A stretch of DNA of 22,470 nucleotides from JBIOUF01 sp044866695 (GCA_044866695.1 JBIOUF010000128.1:1-22470); one strand, 5' to 3'. Counted from the stretch's first letter, positions 14,456 through 22,470 are shown. Notes: a model not told the origin generated them from the sequence alone. Numbers and translations are program-made.

Positions 14456-15437
14456 GTGACCACGCCCGCCCCTCTCGCCGCCCGCGACCTGGGAGCACGC
14501 GGCTCCAGGGGCTCGGTCGCTGGTCCCGACCCGGCCGGACCCGTAACCTCTGCGGCTGCGGCCGTCCTGGCTGCCGCCGGCACCTGGTGGCGGGAGCGCG
14601 CTCTGGTGGCTGGGCTGTCCGGTCGCTGGCTCGACGTAGCGGACGCCGTGGAGTGCCCTGTGCCGGTCGCCGCGCTCGACTCCGAGCCCGCTGCGGAGGT
14701 CACCGGAGCCTGGACAGCCGAGAGCCTGGGCTGCGACCAACAGCAGCTCCCCGCGATGGGCGCTCACCGAAGGCTTCGCCGCACTCTTCGACCCCGCGCT
14801 CGAAGGTGAGGCGCTCGACGTCGTGATCGAGGCTTGGCGCGAGACCCGCATGAGCCCCGGCGACCGCTTCCGGATTGCTACGCTCCGCAAGCGGGACCAC
14901 GCCGCCCACGCCCTCGAGGTCCGGCTCCCCGATGGGAGGGTGCGCCACCTGGAACCGGGCCACGCATCGCGCATCCTGCAAGGTGTGGTCGAGCAGTGGG
15001 CACCCGCTCGGCTGACGGACCCCGTCGTCCTCTCCATCTCCGAGCCGGGTGACAAGGTCTACTTGGCCGACGAGTCCCGGCTCCGATCCCTCGGCCTGAC
15101 GATCGACGCGGGGAACCTTCTCCCCGACGCGGTGATCGTGGATATCGGCGCGCATCCGCCCCAGTTCTGGATCGTCGAGGCCGTCGCAACAGACGGGGTC
15201 GTCACCGAGGACCGCCGTCGCCAACTGATCCGCTGGGCCGAGCACCAACGCATCCCGCGCGACTCCTGCCGCTTCCTCTCGGCGTTCCTGGACCGGAACG
15301 CCGCTATTGCCAAGCGCCGCCTGAAGGATCTCGCGGCCGACACCTTCGCCTGGTATCTCGCCGAGCCAACGCGGGAGCTCGCCTGGTACGAGACGGGCGA
15401 CGTCGAGGGCGAAGGCCCGCCAGACCTGAGCCCGTAG
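14456..15437 (+). pseudogene. BsuBI/PstI-type restriction endonuclease, frameshifted
   Basis: The C-terminal two thirds match the BsuBI/PstI type II restriction endonuclease family: VVEQWAPARLTDPVVLSIS, GDKVYLADESRLRSLGL, LLPDAVIVD, IVEAVATDGVVT, FLSAFLDRNAAIAKR and ADTFAWYLAEP. The N-terminal part (GTG at 14456, VTTPAPLAARD) is in another frame, which ends at 14809. Removing one C from the CCCC run at 14749-14752 joins both into one 326-codon frame reading QQQLPRWALTEGFAALFDP across the junction; 326 residues is the length I recall for PstI. So a one-base insertion (or sequencing error) has broken it. A truncated product could start at GTG 14823. Third codon positions are less GC-rich than in neighbours. 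No cognate methyltransferase is in the window. Acquired and inactivated is the likely reading. Confidence 0.72.
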
Positions 15438-15660
15438 CGGCCTCCGGCGGTCCGAGACACCTGTTCACAACCCGCGGGATCGCGTGCGCCGTCGTGGACT
15501 ACGAGGCGCTGGGCAGCCGCCAGGTGAAGGTAGTCCCAAGCAGGCTTCGACGTAGCCACCCCCGCCGGACCCGTCGCGCCGTACACCCAGCGAGACTCAG
15601 CCGACGTGGCAGCGGAGGCCTCTCGATGCCAGCGGCCTGCGTGCAGACTCTGCATCGGTG

Positions 15661-15704
15661 CCGGTGGTTTCGAGACGCTCGCAGGCTCGCTCCTCGACCA
15701 CCGG
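15661..15704 (+). repeat. REP-like hairpin element, copy 3
   Basis: 44-bp element with perfect outer arms CCGGTGGT and ACCACCGG, and inner imperfect dyad TTCGAGACGCTCGC / GCTCGCTCCTCGA. It lies 28 bp before the proposed -10 box of the mrp operon. Confidence 0.88.
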
Positions 15705-15732
15705 CTGCGACGGCCGGGAGGGCACCGGCCGC

Positions 15733-15738
15733 TAGGCT
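15733..15738 (+). promoter_or_regulatory. Putative -10 box (TAGGCT) of the mrp operon
   Basis: TAGGCT fits TANNNT and lies 10 bases before ATG 15749. No ribosome site is positioned correctly for that ATG (the nearest GGGAGG is 26 bases upstream), so a leaderless or near-leaderless transcript is likely. Confidence 0.4.
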
Positions 15739-15748
15739 CCCGTACCTC

Positions 15749-18631
15749 ATGCTGCTCCTGATCGCGTCCCACTTCGTCGCTGCCGCGGTGGCCCCTGCAC
15801 TGGTGCGGCGGCTCGGCCGGGACGCGTTCGTGGTGCTGGCGGGGGTGCCCCTGGTGTCGTTCGGCTGGCTGCTGGCCCAGACATCGGAGGTGACCGGCGC
15901 GGACGCCGTGCCGGTGGTGTCGGTGGTGCCGTGGATTCCGCAGATCGGCATCGAGCTCGCGTTCGCCGTCGACACGCTGCGCTGGACGCTGGCCGTCCTG
16001 GTCACCGGCATCGGCGCGCTGGTGCTGCTCTACTGCGCGAGGTACTTCCGCGAGGGCGATGCCGGGCTGGGGCGGTTCTCGGCGGTGATGACCGGGTTCG
16101 CCGGGTCGATGCTCGGCCTGGTGGTCAGCGACGACCTGCTGCTGCTGTTCGTGTTCTGGGAGCTCACCACGGTGTTCTCCTACCTGCTGGTCGGGCACAA
16201 CCCGGAGCGCCAGGCCAACCGCCGCGCCGCGATGACCGCGCTGGTCGTCACCACCTTCGGCGGCCTGGCGATGCTGGTCGGCTTCGTCGTCCTCGGCGAG
16301 CGGGTGGGGTCCTACCGGGTCGGGGACGTGCTCGCGGCCGACCCGGAGGGCGGCCTGGTCACCGCCGCGGTGGCCCTGGTGCTGGTCGGCGCGGTGTCGA
16401 AGAGCGCCCTGGTCCCGTTCCACTTCTGGCTGCCCGGCGCCATGGCCGCGCCGACACCGGTGAGCGCCTACCTGCACGCCGCCGCGATGGTCAAGGCCGG
16501 CGTCTTCCTCGTCGCCCTGCTGGGCCCGGCCTTCGCCGACGACCCGGTGTGGCGGCCCGCGCTGCTCGTGCTCGGGGTGGCGACGATGCTCCTGGGCGGC
16601 CTGCGCGCGCTGGCGCAGCACGACCTCAAGCTCCTGCTGGCGTACGGCACCGTCAGCCAGCTGGGCTTCCTCACCGCCGCGGTCGGCGTCGGCACGCGGG
16701 CTGCCGCGCTCGCCGGGCTGGCGATGCTCTGCGCACACGCGCTGTTCAAGGCGACGCTGTTCATGGTGGTCGGCATCGTCGACCACAGCTGCGGCACCCG
16801 CGACCTGCGGCACCTCTCCGGCCTGCGGCACCGGATGCCGGGGGTGGTGACGGTCGCCGTTCTCGGCGCTGCCTCGATGGCCGGAGTGCCGCCGCTGGCC
16901 GGGTTCGTCGCCAAGGAGTCGGTGTACGCCGCCTTCGCCGACGTCGCGGCGTACGGCGACGGCACCGGGCTGCCTCCGTGGGCGGGCTGGCTGACCCTGG
17001 CCGGCCTGGCGGCGGGCTCGGCCCTGACCGTGGCGTACTCGCTGCGGTTCGTGTGGGGTCTCCTGGTCGACAGCCCGGACGCCCGGCCGCCCCGCGAGCC
17101 CGACCCGGTGCCGTGGCTGTTCCTCGCCCCCGCGGCGGTGCTGGGCGTCGGCGGCCTGGTCGCCGGCTTCCTCGGTGCCGTGTGGACCGACCTCTTCGCC
17201 GGCTACGACCACCTGTACCCGGCGGGTCACGAAGAGGAGTACCTCGCGCTCTGGCACGGCCTCGGGCTGCCGCTGTGGCTCACCCTCGTGACGCTCGTGG
17301 CCGGCGCGCTGCTCCATCGCTTCCGGGACTCGTGGGCGCCGGTCGCCCGCTGGGGGGCCCGGGTCCCTCAGGCCGAGCACGGCTACCAGAGCGCCATGCG
17401 GGCGCTGGACCGGGTCTCCGTCGAGGTCACCGGGCTGACCCAGCGTGGCTCCCTGCCGGTCTACCTGGGCACGATCCTCCTGGTCCTGGTCGTCGTGCCG
17501 GGCGGCGTCCTGCTCACCCGCACGGCGCTCCCCGACGACGTGGTGCTGTGGCAGCAGCCCGCCCAGCCGGTCGTCGGGACGCTGATGGCGGTCGCCGCCG
17601 TGGCCGCGGTCCGGGCCCGCAAGCGGGTCAAGGCGGTCATCCTGGTCGGCGTCGTCGGCTACGGCGTCGCGCTGCTGTACGTCCTGCACGGCGCGCCCGA
17701 CCTGGCGTTGACCCAGATGCTGGTCGAGACGGTCACGCTGGTGGTCTTCCTGCTGGTCCTGCGCAGGTTCTCGCCGTACTTCTCCGACCGGCCGCTGACC
17801 GCCAGCAGGTGGTGGCGCGCCGGGATCGGCGTGCTCGCCGGCGTCACCGTCGCGGGCGCGGCGCTGGTGGCGGCCGGAGCCCGCTCGCTGCCGCCGGTCT
17901 CGACCGCCTACCCGGAGGCGGCCTACGAGCTCGGCGGGGGCCAGAACGTCGTCAACGTGACGCTGGTGGACATCCGTGCCTGGGACACCATGGGCGAGCT
18001 CTCGGTGCTGGTGGTGGCCGCGACCGGCGTGGCCAGCCTGGTGTTCCTGCTCACCGGCCGCGCCGGCCCGGTCGAGCCCGAGCGGGCGATCGACACCCCG
18101 AGCCGCTGGCTGCGGGCCAGCCGCACCCTGGTGCCCCAGCGCCGCTCCGTGCTGTTCGAGATGGTGACCCGGCTGGCGTTCCACACCATCGTCGTGGTGT
18201 CGCTGTTCCTGGTCTTCTCCGGCCACAACGAGCCCGGCGGCGGGTTCGCGGGCGGGCTGGTGGTCGGCCTGGCGCTGATGCTCCGCTACCTCGCCGGCGG
18301 ACGGCACGAGCTCGACGACGCGGCGCCGGTCGACGCCGGCTCGCTGCTCGGGCTCGGCCTCTTCGTCGCCACCGCCTCCGCCCTGGCGCCGCTGCTGTTC
18401 GGCGGCGAGGTGCTGCAGAGCGCCATCGTCCGCCTCGACGTACCTCTACTCGGCGACGTCAAGCTGGTCACCTCCCTCTTCTTCGACCTTGGCGTCTACG
18501 TCGTGGTGATCGGGCTGATGCTCGACATCCTGCGCAGCCTCGGCGGCGGCATCGACGCCCAGGACGAGGACGACCGGACCGGCGACGCCAGCACCGCACC
18601 GGTGGAGGGTCCCGTGGAGGGGGTCCGATGA
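15749..18631 (+). CDS. mrpA: Mrp Na+/H+ antiporter subunit A, fused to MrpB domain
   Basis: 960-residue polytopic membrane protein, large subunit of the multi-subunit Mrp cation/proton antiporter related to complex I. The antiporter core carries E138 in FWELTTVFSYLL, K218 in GAVSKSALVPFHFWLP and K249 in HAAAMVKAGVF, equivalents of the conserved proton-path residues. A DUF4040-like segment follows (VLHGAPDLALTQMLVET). From about residue 795 comes a complete MnhB-like domain (VFSGHNEPGGGFAGGLV, LVTSLFFDLGVYVVVIG), so subunits A and B are one polypeptide, as usual in actinobacteria, and no separate mrpB exists. ATG 15749 is chosen because it opens the first membrane helix and follows a TAGGCT box. 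The stop overlaps mrpC by four bases. Confidence 0.95.
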   Translation: MLLLIASHFVAAAVAPALVRRLGRDAFVVLAGVPLVSFGWLLAQTSEVTGADAVPVVSVVPWIPQIGIELAFAVDTLRWTLAVLVTGIGALVLLYCARYFREGDAGLGRFSAVMTGFAGSMLGLVVSDDLLLLFVFWELTTVFSYLLVGHNPERQANRRAAMTALVVTTFGGLAMLVGFVVLGERVGSYRVGDVLAADPEGGLVTAAVALVLVGAVSKSALVPFHFWLPGAMAAPTPVSAYLHAAAMVKAGVFLVALLGPAFADDPVWRPALLVLGVATMLLGGLRALAQHDLKLLLAYGTVSQLGFLTAAVGVGTRAAALAGLAMLCAHALFKATLFMVVGIVDHSCGTRDLRHLSGLRHRMPGVVTVAVLGAASMAGVPPLAGFVAKESVYAAFADVAAYGDGTGLPPWAGWLTLAGLAAGSALTVAYSLRFVWGLLVDSPDARPPREPDPVPWLFLAPAAVLGVGGLVAGFLGAVWTDLFAGYDHLYPAGHEEEYLALWHGLGLPLWLTLVTLVAGALLHRFRDSWAPVARWGARVPQAEHGYQSAMRALDRVSVEVTGLTQRGSLPVYLGTILLVLVVVPGGVLLTRTALPDDVVLWQQPAQPVVGTLMAVAAVAAVRARKRVKAVILVGVVGYGVALLYVLHGAPDLALTQMLVETVTLVVFLLVLRRFSPYFSDRPLTASRWWRAGIGVLAGVTVAGAALVAAGARSLPPVSTAYPEAAYELGGGQNVVNVTLVDIRAWDTMGELSVLVVAATGVASLVFLLTGRAGPVEPERAIDTPSRWLRASRTLVPQRRSVLFEMVTRLAFHTIVVVSLFLVFSGHNEPGGGFAGGLVVGLALMLRYLAGGRHELDDAAPVDAGSLLGLGLFVATASALAPLLFGGEVLQSAIVRLDVPLLGDVKLVTSLFFDLGVYVVVIGLMLDILRSLGGGIDAQDEDDRTGDASTAPVEGPVEGVR

Positions 18632-19059
18632 CCGTGGACCTGACGATGGTCGCCCTCTGCGGCCTGCTCGTGGCCTGCGGGGTCGCCCTGCTGCTGGAGC
18701 GGTCGCTGACCCGGATCCTGGTCGGCGTCCTGCTGCTGAGCAACGGGGTCAACCTGGCGTTCCTGGTGGCGTCAGGTCGGTCGGGCGCGGCGCCGGTGAT
18801 CGGCTCGGTGCCCGAGGGGTCGCCGATGAGCGACCCGCTGCCGATGGCGATGGTGCTCACCGCCATCGTCATCACGCTCGGGGTGTCGGCGTTCATGCTG
18901 GCGATGGCGTACCGGTCCTGGCAGCTGGACGGCGACGACGAGGTCCGAGACGACGTGGAGGACGCCCTGGTCGCCAGGCTCGCCGCGAGCGACCAGGTGT
19001 CCTCCTCCTACGAGGCGGACGGCGGCGGACTCCCCGACGAGGAGGGGGCGGACCCGTGA
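18628..19059 (+). CDS. mrpC: Mrp antiporter subunit C
   Basis: 143-residue NuoK-like subunit with three predicted membrane helices: an N-terminal one, ILVGVLLLSNGVNLAFLVAS, and PMAMVLTAIVITLGVSAFML. The LLLSNGVNL and DPLPMAMVLTAIVI blocks are diagnostic. A hydrophilic acidic tail of about 35 residues follows the last helix. Start ATG 18628 overlaps the mrpA stop (ATGA), and its own stop overlaps the mrpD start (GTGA). Confidence 0.94.
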   Translation: MTVDLTMVALCGLLVACGVALLLERSLTRILVGVLLLSNGVNLAFLVASGRSGAAPVIGSVPEGSPMSDPLPMAMVLTAIVITLGVSAFMLAMAYRSWQLDGDDEVRDDVEDALVARLAASDQVSSSYEADGGGLPDEEGADP

Positions 19060-20654
19060 CCGCGCTCCTGCCCCTCCCCGTCGTCCTGCCGCTGATGGGC
19101 GCCGGCGCCTGCCTCGTGCTGGGCCGGTCGGCGCGCGCCCAGCGGCTGATCAGCCTGGCCGTCCTCGGCGCCGTCGTCGTGGTCGCGGCCGTGCTGCTGC
19201 ACCGGGCCCACACCGAGGGGCCGCAGGTCGTCGCGCTGGGCGGCTGGCCGGCGGAGCTCGGGATCAGCCTGGTGGCGGACCGGCTCTCGGCGCTGATGCT
19301 GCTGGTCTCCACGACCGTGACGCTCCTGGTGCTGGCCTACTCGCTGGGCCAGGGCGTGGTGGAGTACGGCCGCGACACGCCGCTGTCGGTGTACTTCCCC
19401 ACCTTCCTGGTGCTCAGCGCCGGGGTCTCCAACGCCTTCCTCGCCGGCGACCTGTTCAACCTCTTCGTCGGATTCGAGGTGCTGCTCTCGGCGAGCTTCG
19501 TGCTGATCACCCTCGGCGGCACGGGCCCGAGGGTGCGGGCCGGGACGACCTACGCGGTGGTCAGCCTGCTCTCGTCGATGCTGTTCCTGGTCGCGCTGGC
19601 CGCCGTGTACGCCGCGACCGGGTCGGTCGGCATGGCCGACGTCGCCGTACGGCTGCAGACCGTCCCGGAAGGGGTCCGCCTGCTGCTGCAGCTCTTGCTG
19701 CTGCTGGTGTTCGCGGTGAAGGCGGCGGTGTTCCCGCTGTCGGCGTGGCTGCCGGACAGCTACCCCACCGCCCCCGCCCCGGTGACCGCGGTGTTCGCCG
19801 GCCTGCTCACCAAGGTGGGTGTCTACGCGGTCATCCGGGCCCAGACCCTGCTGTTCCCCGACAGTCCGCTCGGCGACCTGCTGCTGTGGGCGGCGCTGGC
19901 CACCATGGTGGTCGGCATCCTCGGCGCCGTGGCGCAGTCCGACATCAAGCGGATGCTGTCGTTCACCCTGGTCAGCCACATCGGGTACCTGGTGTTCGGC
20001 GTCGCGCTGGCCTCCGAGCTGGGCCTGACCGGGGCGATCTTCTACGTCGTCCACCACATCACCATCCAGACCGCGCTGTTCCTGGTCGTCGGCCTGGTCG
20101 AGCTCCGCGGCGGCAGCACCGCGATGGACCGGCTCGGCGGGCTGGCGCGGGCGGCCCCGGTGCTGTCGGTGATGTTCTTCGTGCCCGCGATGAACCTGGC
20201 CGGCATCCCGCCGTTCTCCGGGTTCCTGGGCAAGGTGGCGCTGCTGCAGGCCGGCGTCCGGGACGGCTCCTGGCTGGCCTGGCTCGTGGTCGCCGGTGCG
20301 GCCGGCACGAGCCTGCTGACCCTGTACGCCGTCGCCAAGACCTGGAACCGGGCGTTCTGGAAGCCGGTCTCGCAGAACCAGGCGGCCACCGACGGCTCGG
20401 CGGACCCGGACTGGTCCCGAGGCACCAAGTCGGGCGAACGGTGGGACACCGACGTGCTGTCCCGGTCCGACCGCCTTCCGCCCGGGATGGCGGTGCCGGC
20501 GCTCGCGATGGTCACGATCACCTGCCTGCTCACCGTCGTCGCCCGGCCGCTGTACGACGTCTCGGCCGAGGCGGCGGTCGAGCTGCGCGACCGTACCGGG
20601 TACGTCGCGGCGGTGCTCGGTCCGGACACCGCAGAACAGGTGGAGGGACCGTGA
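19056..20654 (+). CDS. mrpD: Mrp antiporter subunit D
   Basis: 532-residue NuoN/NuoM-like membrane subunit, the second large antiporter-like subunit of the complex. Conserved residues are E141 in LFVGFEVLLSASFVL, K222 in VFAVKAAVFPLSAWLPDSY and K253 in FAGLLTKVGVYA. NLAGIPPFSGFLGK and SDIKRMLSFTLVSHIGY are further family motifs. A hydrophilic loop at about residues 435-475 precedes the last helix. GTG start overlaps mrpC; the stop overlaps the mrpE GTG start. Confidence 0.95.
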   Translation: MTALLPLPVVLPLMGAGACLVLGRSARAQRLISLAVLGAVVVVAAVLLHRAHTEGPQVVALGGWPAELGISLVADRLSALMLLVSTTVTLLVLAYSLGQGVVEYGRDTPLSVYFPTFLVLSAGVSNAFLAGDLFNLFVGFEVLLSASFVLITLGGTGPRVRAGTTYAVVSLLSSMLFLVALAAVYAATGSVGMADVAVRLQTVPEGVRLLLQLLLLLVFAVKAAVFPLSAWLPDSYPTAPAPVTAVFAGLLTKVGVYAVIRAQTLLFPDSPLGDLLLWAALATMVVGILGAVAQSDIKRMLSFTLVSHIGYLVFGVALASELGLTGAIFYVVHHITIQTALFLVVGLVELRGGSTAMDRLGGLARAAPVLSVMFFVPAMNLAGIPPFSGFLGKVALLQAGVRDGSWLAWLVVAGAAGTSLLTLYAVAKTWNRAFWKPVSQNQAATDGSADPDWSRGTKSGERWDTDVLSRSDRLPPGMAVPALAMVTITCLLTVVARPLYDVSAEAAVELRDRTGYVAAVLGPDTAEQVEGP

Positions 20655-21214
20655 GCGGCGACCGCAGGTCGCGGGTGCGGGCCGGCCACCAGTGGCCGGT
20701 GGTCGTGTGGCTGGTGGTCGTCTGGGTGCTGATGTGGGGCGACCTCTCGGTGGCCAACCTGCTGGGCGGCACGGTCGTCGCGCTCGCCGTCCACGCCGTG
20801 TTCCCGCTCCCGCCGTTGCACTGGACCGGCACCGTGCGTCCGCTGCCACTGCTGGTGCTCGTGGGCAGGTTCCTCGCCGACCTGGTGGCGGCCAGCGTGC
20901 AGGTCGCCTGGCTGGCGACGAACCCCCGCTACCAGCCCAGCAACGCGATCATCGCGGTGCCGCTGCGCAGCCGAGGCGACGCCTACTTCCTGCTCACCGC
21001 GGAGCTGGTCTCGCTCGTGCCGGGCAGCCTGGTGCTGGACACCGACTACCGGCGACGCACCCTGTACCTGCACATCATCGCCACGCACACCCCGGCCGAG
21101 GTGGAGCGGGCCCGGCAGCGCGTGTGGGCCCAGGAGGGGCGGGTCGTCCGCGCACTGGCCTCGGCCGACGAGCGGGCGGCGTACGAACGACGGGTGCTGG
21201 AGGAGAGCCGATGA
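20651..21214 (+). CDS. mrpE: Mrp antiporter subunit E
   Basis: 187-residue small subunit. After a basic N-terminus come hydrophobic helices (WPVVVWLVVVWVLMWGDLSV and VANLLGGTVVALAVHAVFPL), then VGRFLADLVAASVQVAW. A soluble C-terminal part contains NAIIAVPLRSRGDAYF, TAELVSLVPGSLVLD and LYLHIIATHT, all typical of MnhE. GTG 20651 overlaps the mrpD stop by four bases. Confidence 0.94.
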   Translation: MSGDRRSRVRAGHQWPVVVWLVVVWVLMWGDLSVANLLGGTVVALAVHAVFPLPPLHWTGTVRPLPLLVLVGRFLADLVAASVQVAWLATNPRYQPSNAIIAVPLRSRGDAYFLLTAELVSLVPGSLVLDTDYRRRTLYLHIIATHTPAEVERARQRVWAQEGRVVRALASADERAAYERRVLEESR

Positions 21215-21486
21215 CCTGGGTCGGGCTGGTCTGCACGGTGGTGCTGGGCGTCGCCGGCGCGCTCACCCTCTACCGCCTGGTCAGGGGCCCCACGGCCCTG
21301 AACCGCACCGTGGCCCTCGACGTCATCGTCGCGATCTCGGTCTGTGCGATGGCCGTGGAGGCCGCGGTCAACCTGCACACCACGACGCTGCCGCTGCTGC
21401 TGGTGCTGTCGCTGCTCGGGTTCGTCGGGTCGGTCAGCGTCGCCCGGTTCGCCTCCCGCGAGGACCCCGAGGGCGGCCCCTCGTGA
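21211..21486 (+). CDS. mrpF: Mrp antiporter subunit F
   Basis: 91-residue subunit with three membrane helices. The signature between helices one and two is YRLVRGPTALNRTVALDVI, followed by a final hydrophobic LPLLLVLSLLGFVGSVSVAR. ATG 21211 overlaps the mrpE stop (ATGA) and is preceded by AGGAGAG. Confidence 0.94.
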   Translation: MTWVGLVCTVVLGVAGALTLYRLVRGPTALNRTVALDVIVAISVCAMAVEAAVNLHTTTLPLLLVLSLLGFVGSVSVARFASREDPEGGPS

Positions 21487-21830
21487 GCGCCGGCTGGGAG
21501 ACGGCGCTCGACGCCGCCTCGGGAGCCCTCCTGCTCGCCGGGTCGCTGCTGTCCCTGGCCGCCGCCGTGGGACTGGTGCGCTTTCCCGACCTGCTCAGCC
21601 GGATGCACGCGGCCACCAAGCCGCAGGTCCTCGGGCTGCTGCTCGTGCTGGTCGGCCTGGAGCTGCGGCTGCGCACCGCCTTCGCCCTCACCACGCTGGT
21701 GCTGGTCGCGCTGTTCCAGTTCCTCACCGCCCCCATCTCCGCCCACATGGTCGGTCGCGCTGCATACCGCTCCGGCTCGGTCCGCCAGGACCTCCTGGTC
21801 ACCGACGAGCTCGCCGATGCCGAACGTTGA
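21483..21830 (+). CDS. mrpG: Mrp antiporter subunit G
   Basis: 115-residue last subunit of the antiporter, three membrane helices. The family motif VGLVRFPDLLSRMHAATKPQ lies after the first helix and LTAPISAHMVGRAAY after the third. GTG 21483 overlaps the mrpF stop by four bases. It closes the operon; a 22-bp tandem repeat begins immediately after its stop. Confidence 0.94.
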   Translation: MSAGWETALDAASGALLLAGSLLSLAAAVGLVRFPDLLSRMHAATKPQVLGLLLVLVGLELRLRTAFALTTLVLVALFQFLTAPISAHMVGRAAYRSGSVRQDLLVTDELADAER

Positions 21831-21848
21831 CCCGCCCCATCCTGGTGC

Positions 21849-21958
21849 GTCGACCCGTCAGTCTTGGTGGGTCGAGCCGTCAATGTTGGCGCGTCGAGCC
21901 GTCAATGTTGGTGCGTCGACCCGTCAATGTTGGTGGCCCGAGCCGTGGATTCTGGTGC
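21849..21958. repeat. 22-bp tandem repeat array
   Basis: Five head-to-tail units of exactly 22 bp (starts 21849, 21871, 21893, 21915, 21937). The common pattern is GTCGA(C/G)CCGTCAATGTTGG plus two or three variable bases. The last unit is diverged, and a sixth, poorer unit precedes the array at 21827-21848. Period 22 is not a multiple of three and the array lies after the mrpG stop, so it is non-coding. Confidence 0.9.
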
Positions 21959-22045
21959 GTCGGGGAGCCGCATCCGCACGTGGTCGAGTGGGACGGCCGG
22001 CTCTGGATGGCCGGGGTTACCGTCGTACCCGAGGGAGGAGCGCGG

Positions 22046-22468
22046 ATGGATCGTGACGACGCCCGCCCAGCGCGGCCAGAGGACGTCGAGGAGATCTGCG
22101 CGTCGCTGCCCGGGACCTGGTTCGGCACGTCCTGGGGGGACGTCCCGACCTGGCTGGTGCCGCACCGCGACAGGGGGCGCGGGTTCGTGCTCTACCGCAA
22201 GCCGCACCACACCGCGGTGGACCCCGGCACCGGGGAGCCGTACGACGACCTGCTGGTGATCCGGACCGCGAACGCCGACGACAAGGCGGCACTGGTGTCC
22301 GGCGACGGGCCGTTCTTCACCATCGACCATTTCAACGGCTACAACGCCGTCCTGGTGCGGCTCTCCCGGCTCGGCGAGATCGGCCGCGACGAGCTCTCCG
22401 AGGTGATCACGGACGCCTGGCGGGCCTGTGCACCCAAGAGCCTGGTCAGGCGGCACCACGAGGACTGA
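22046..22468 (+). CDS. MmcQ/YjbR-family protein
   Basis: 140-residue soluble protein of the MmcQ/YjbR (DUF419) family, which has a CyaY-like fold; the biochemical role is not established. Supporting blocks are VEEICASLPGTWFGTSWGD, GFVLYRKPHHT, DDLLVIRTANADDKAALV, FFTIDHFNGYNAVLVRLSRL and the C-terminal ITDAWRACAPKSLVRRH. ATG 22046 is chosen for the GGGAGGAG ribosome site five bases upstream. The same frame is open further upstream with a protein-like stretch (GEPHPHVVEWDGRLWMAG) and alternative starts GTG 21980 and ATG 22007, so an extended N-terminus cannot be excluded. It probably has its own promoter, since the 22-bp array separates it from the mrp operon. Confidence 0.88.
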   Translation: MDRDDARPARPEDVEEICASLPGTWFGTSWGDVPTWLVPHRDRGRGFVLYRKPHHTAVDPGTGEPYDDLLVIRTANADDKAALVSGDGPFFTIDHFNGYNAVLVRLSRLGEIGRDELSEVITDAWRACAPKSLVRRHHED

Positions 22469-22470
22469 CG

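Larger units (their letters stand above)
15438..15748. other. Intergenic region with REP element
   Basis: Between the broken restriction gene and mrpA. No gene could be supported. About 15480-15530 has a codon-like pattern on either strand without any recognisable family and may be a gene scrap. It contains REP copy 3 (15661-15704) and the probable mrp promoter near its end. Confidence 0.6.

Noticed and set aside
14823..15437. Independent 204-residue gene starting at GTG 14823
   Set aside because: The family-like sequence continues upstream of this codon in the same frame (WALTEGFAALFDPALEGE) and joins the preceding frame after removal of one C, so a frameshifted longer gene explains it better; a truncated product is still possible.
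15059..18307. 1082-codon minus-strand open frame opposite mrpA
   Set aside because: Low-complexity His/Gln/Arg/Gly-rich translation antisense to a clear membrane protein gene; no start site or family evidence.

Overview
The window is GC-rich (third codon positions almost all G/C), densely coded, and carries a gene set typical of a high-GC actinobacterium. The set includes F420-dependent oxidoreductase with its NADPH-F420 reductase, WS/DGAT-type acyltransferases, large-subunit catalase and an actinobacterial-style fused MrpAB antiporter. TANNNT boxes sit just in front of start codons, as expected for leaderless mRNAs. A Nocardioides-like member of the Nocardioidaceae is my best guess; this is inference from gene content and repeat style, not from a database match.

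Layout. (1) 1-5159, minus strand: a five-gene lipid/fatty-acid operon. In transcription order it is acyl-CoA dehydrogenase, LLM-class F420-dependent oxidoreductase, NADPH-F420 reductase, a second acyl-CoA dehydrogenase, and a WS/DGAT acyltransferase that runs off the left edge. (2) 5160-5553: a divergent intergenic region holding an exact 32-bp-period tandem repeat. (3) 5554-7650, plus strand: a tightly coupled trio of metallo-beta-lactamase-fold hydrolase, an endonuclease V-like protein that has lost nearly all catalytic residues, and a P-loop nucleoside/nucleotide kinase-like protein. (4) 7391-11358: a duplicated block. The 3' end of the kinase gene and the 3' end of a convergent WS/DGAT gene occur twice, about 3.4 kb apart, flanking a segment with a large KatE-type catalase. 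Copy A has an intact kinase and a broken WS/DGAT; copy B has a kinase fragment and an intact WS/DGAT. (5) 11011-14133: intact WS/DGAT gene (minus) divergent from a fatty acyl-CoA ligase (plus). (6) 14134-15748: an accessory pocket with three copies of a hairpin (REP-like) repeat around a frameshifted, orphan BsuBI/PstI-type restriction endonuclease gene. (7) 15749-21830, plus strand: a complete Mrp-type Na+/H+ antiporter operon, mrpA(B)-C-D-E-F-G, every junction a 4-bp overlap. (8) 21831-22470: a 22-bp-period tandem repeat followed by an MmcQ/YjbR-family gene.

Functionally, the left part suggests acyl-CoA activation, oxidation and storage-lipid chemistry with an F420 redox side-branch. The catalase and Mrp operon serve oxidative and pH/Na+ homeostasis. 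The most unusual items are the degenerate endonuclease V-like protein, the split duplication around the catalase, the mosaic 32-bp array, the REP hairpins with a compensatory base-pair change, and the inactivated orphan restriction enzyme. No tRNA, rRNA, CRISPR array, transposase or integrase was recognised.
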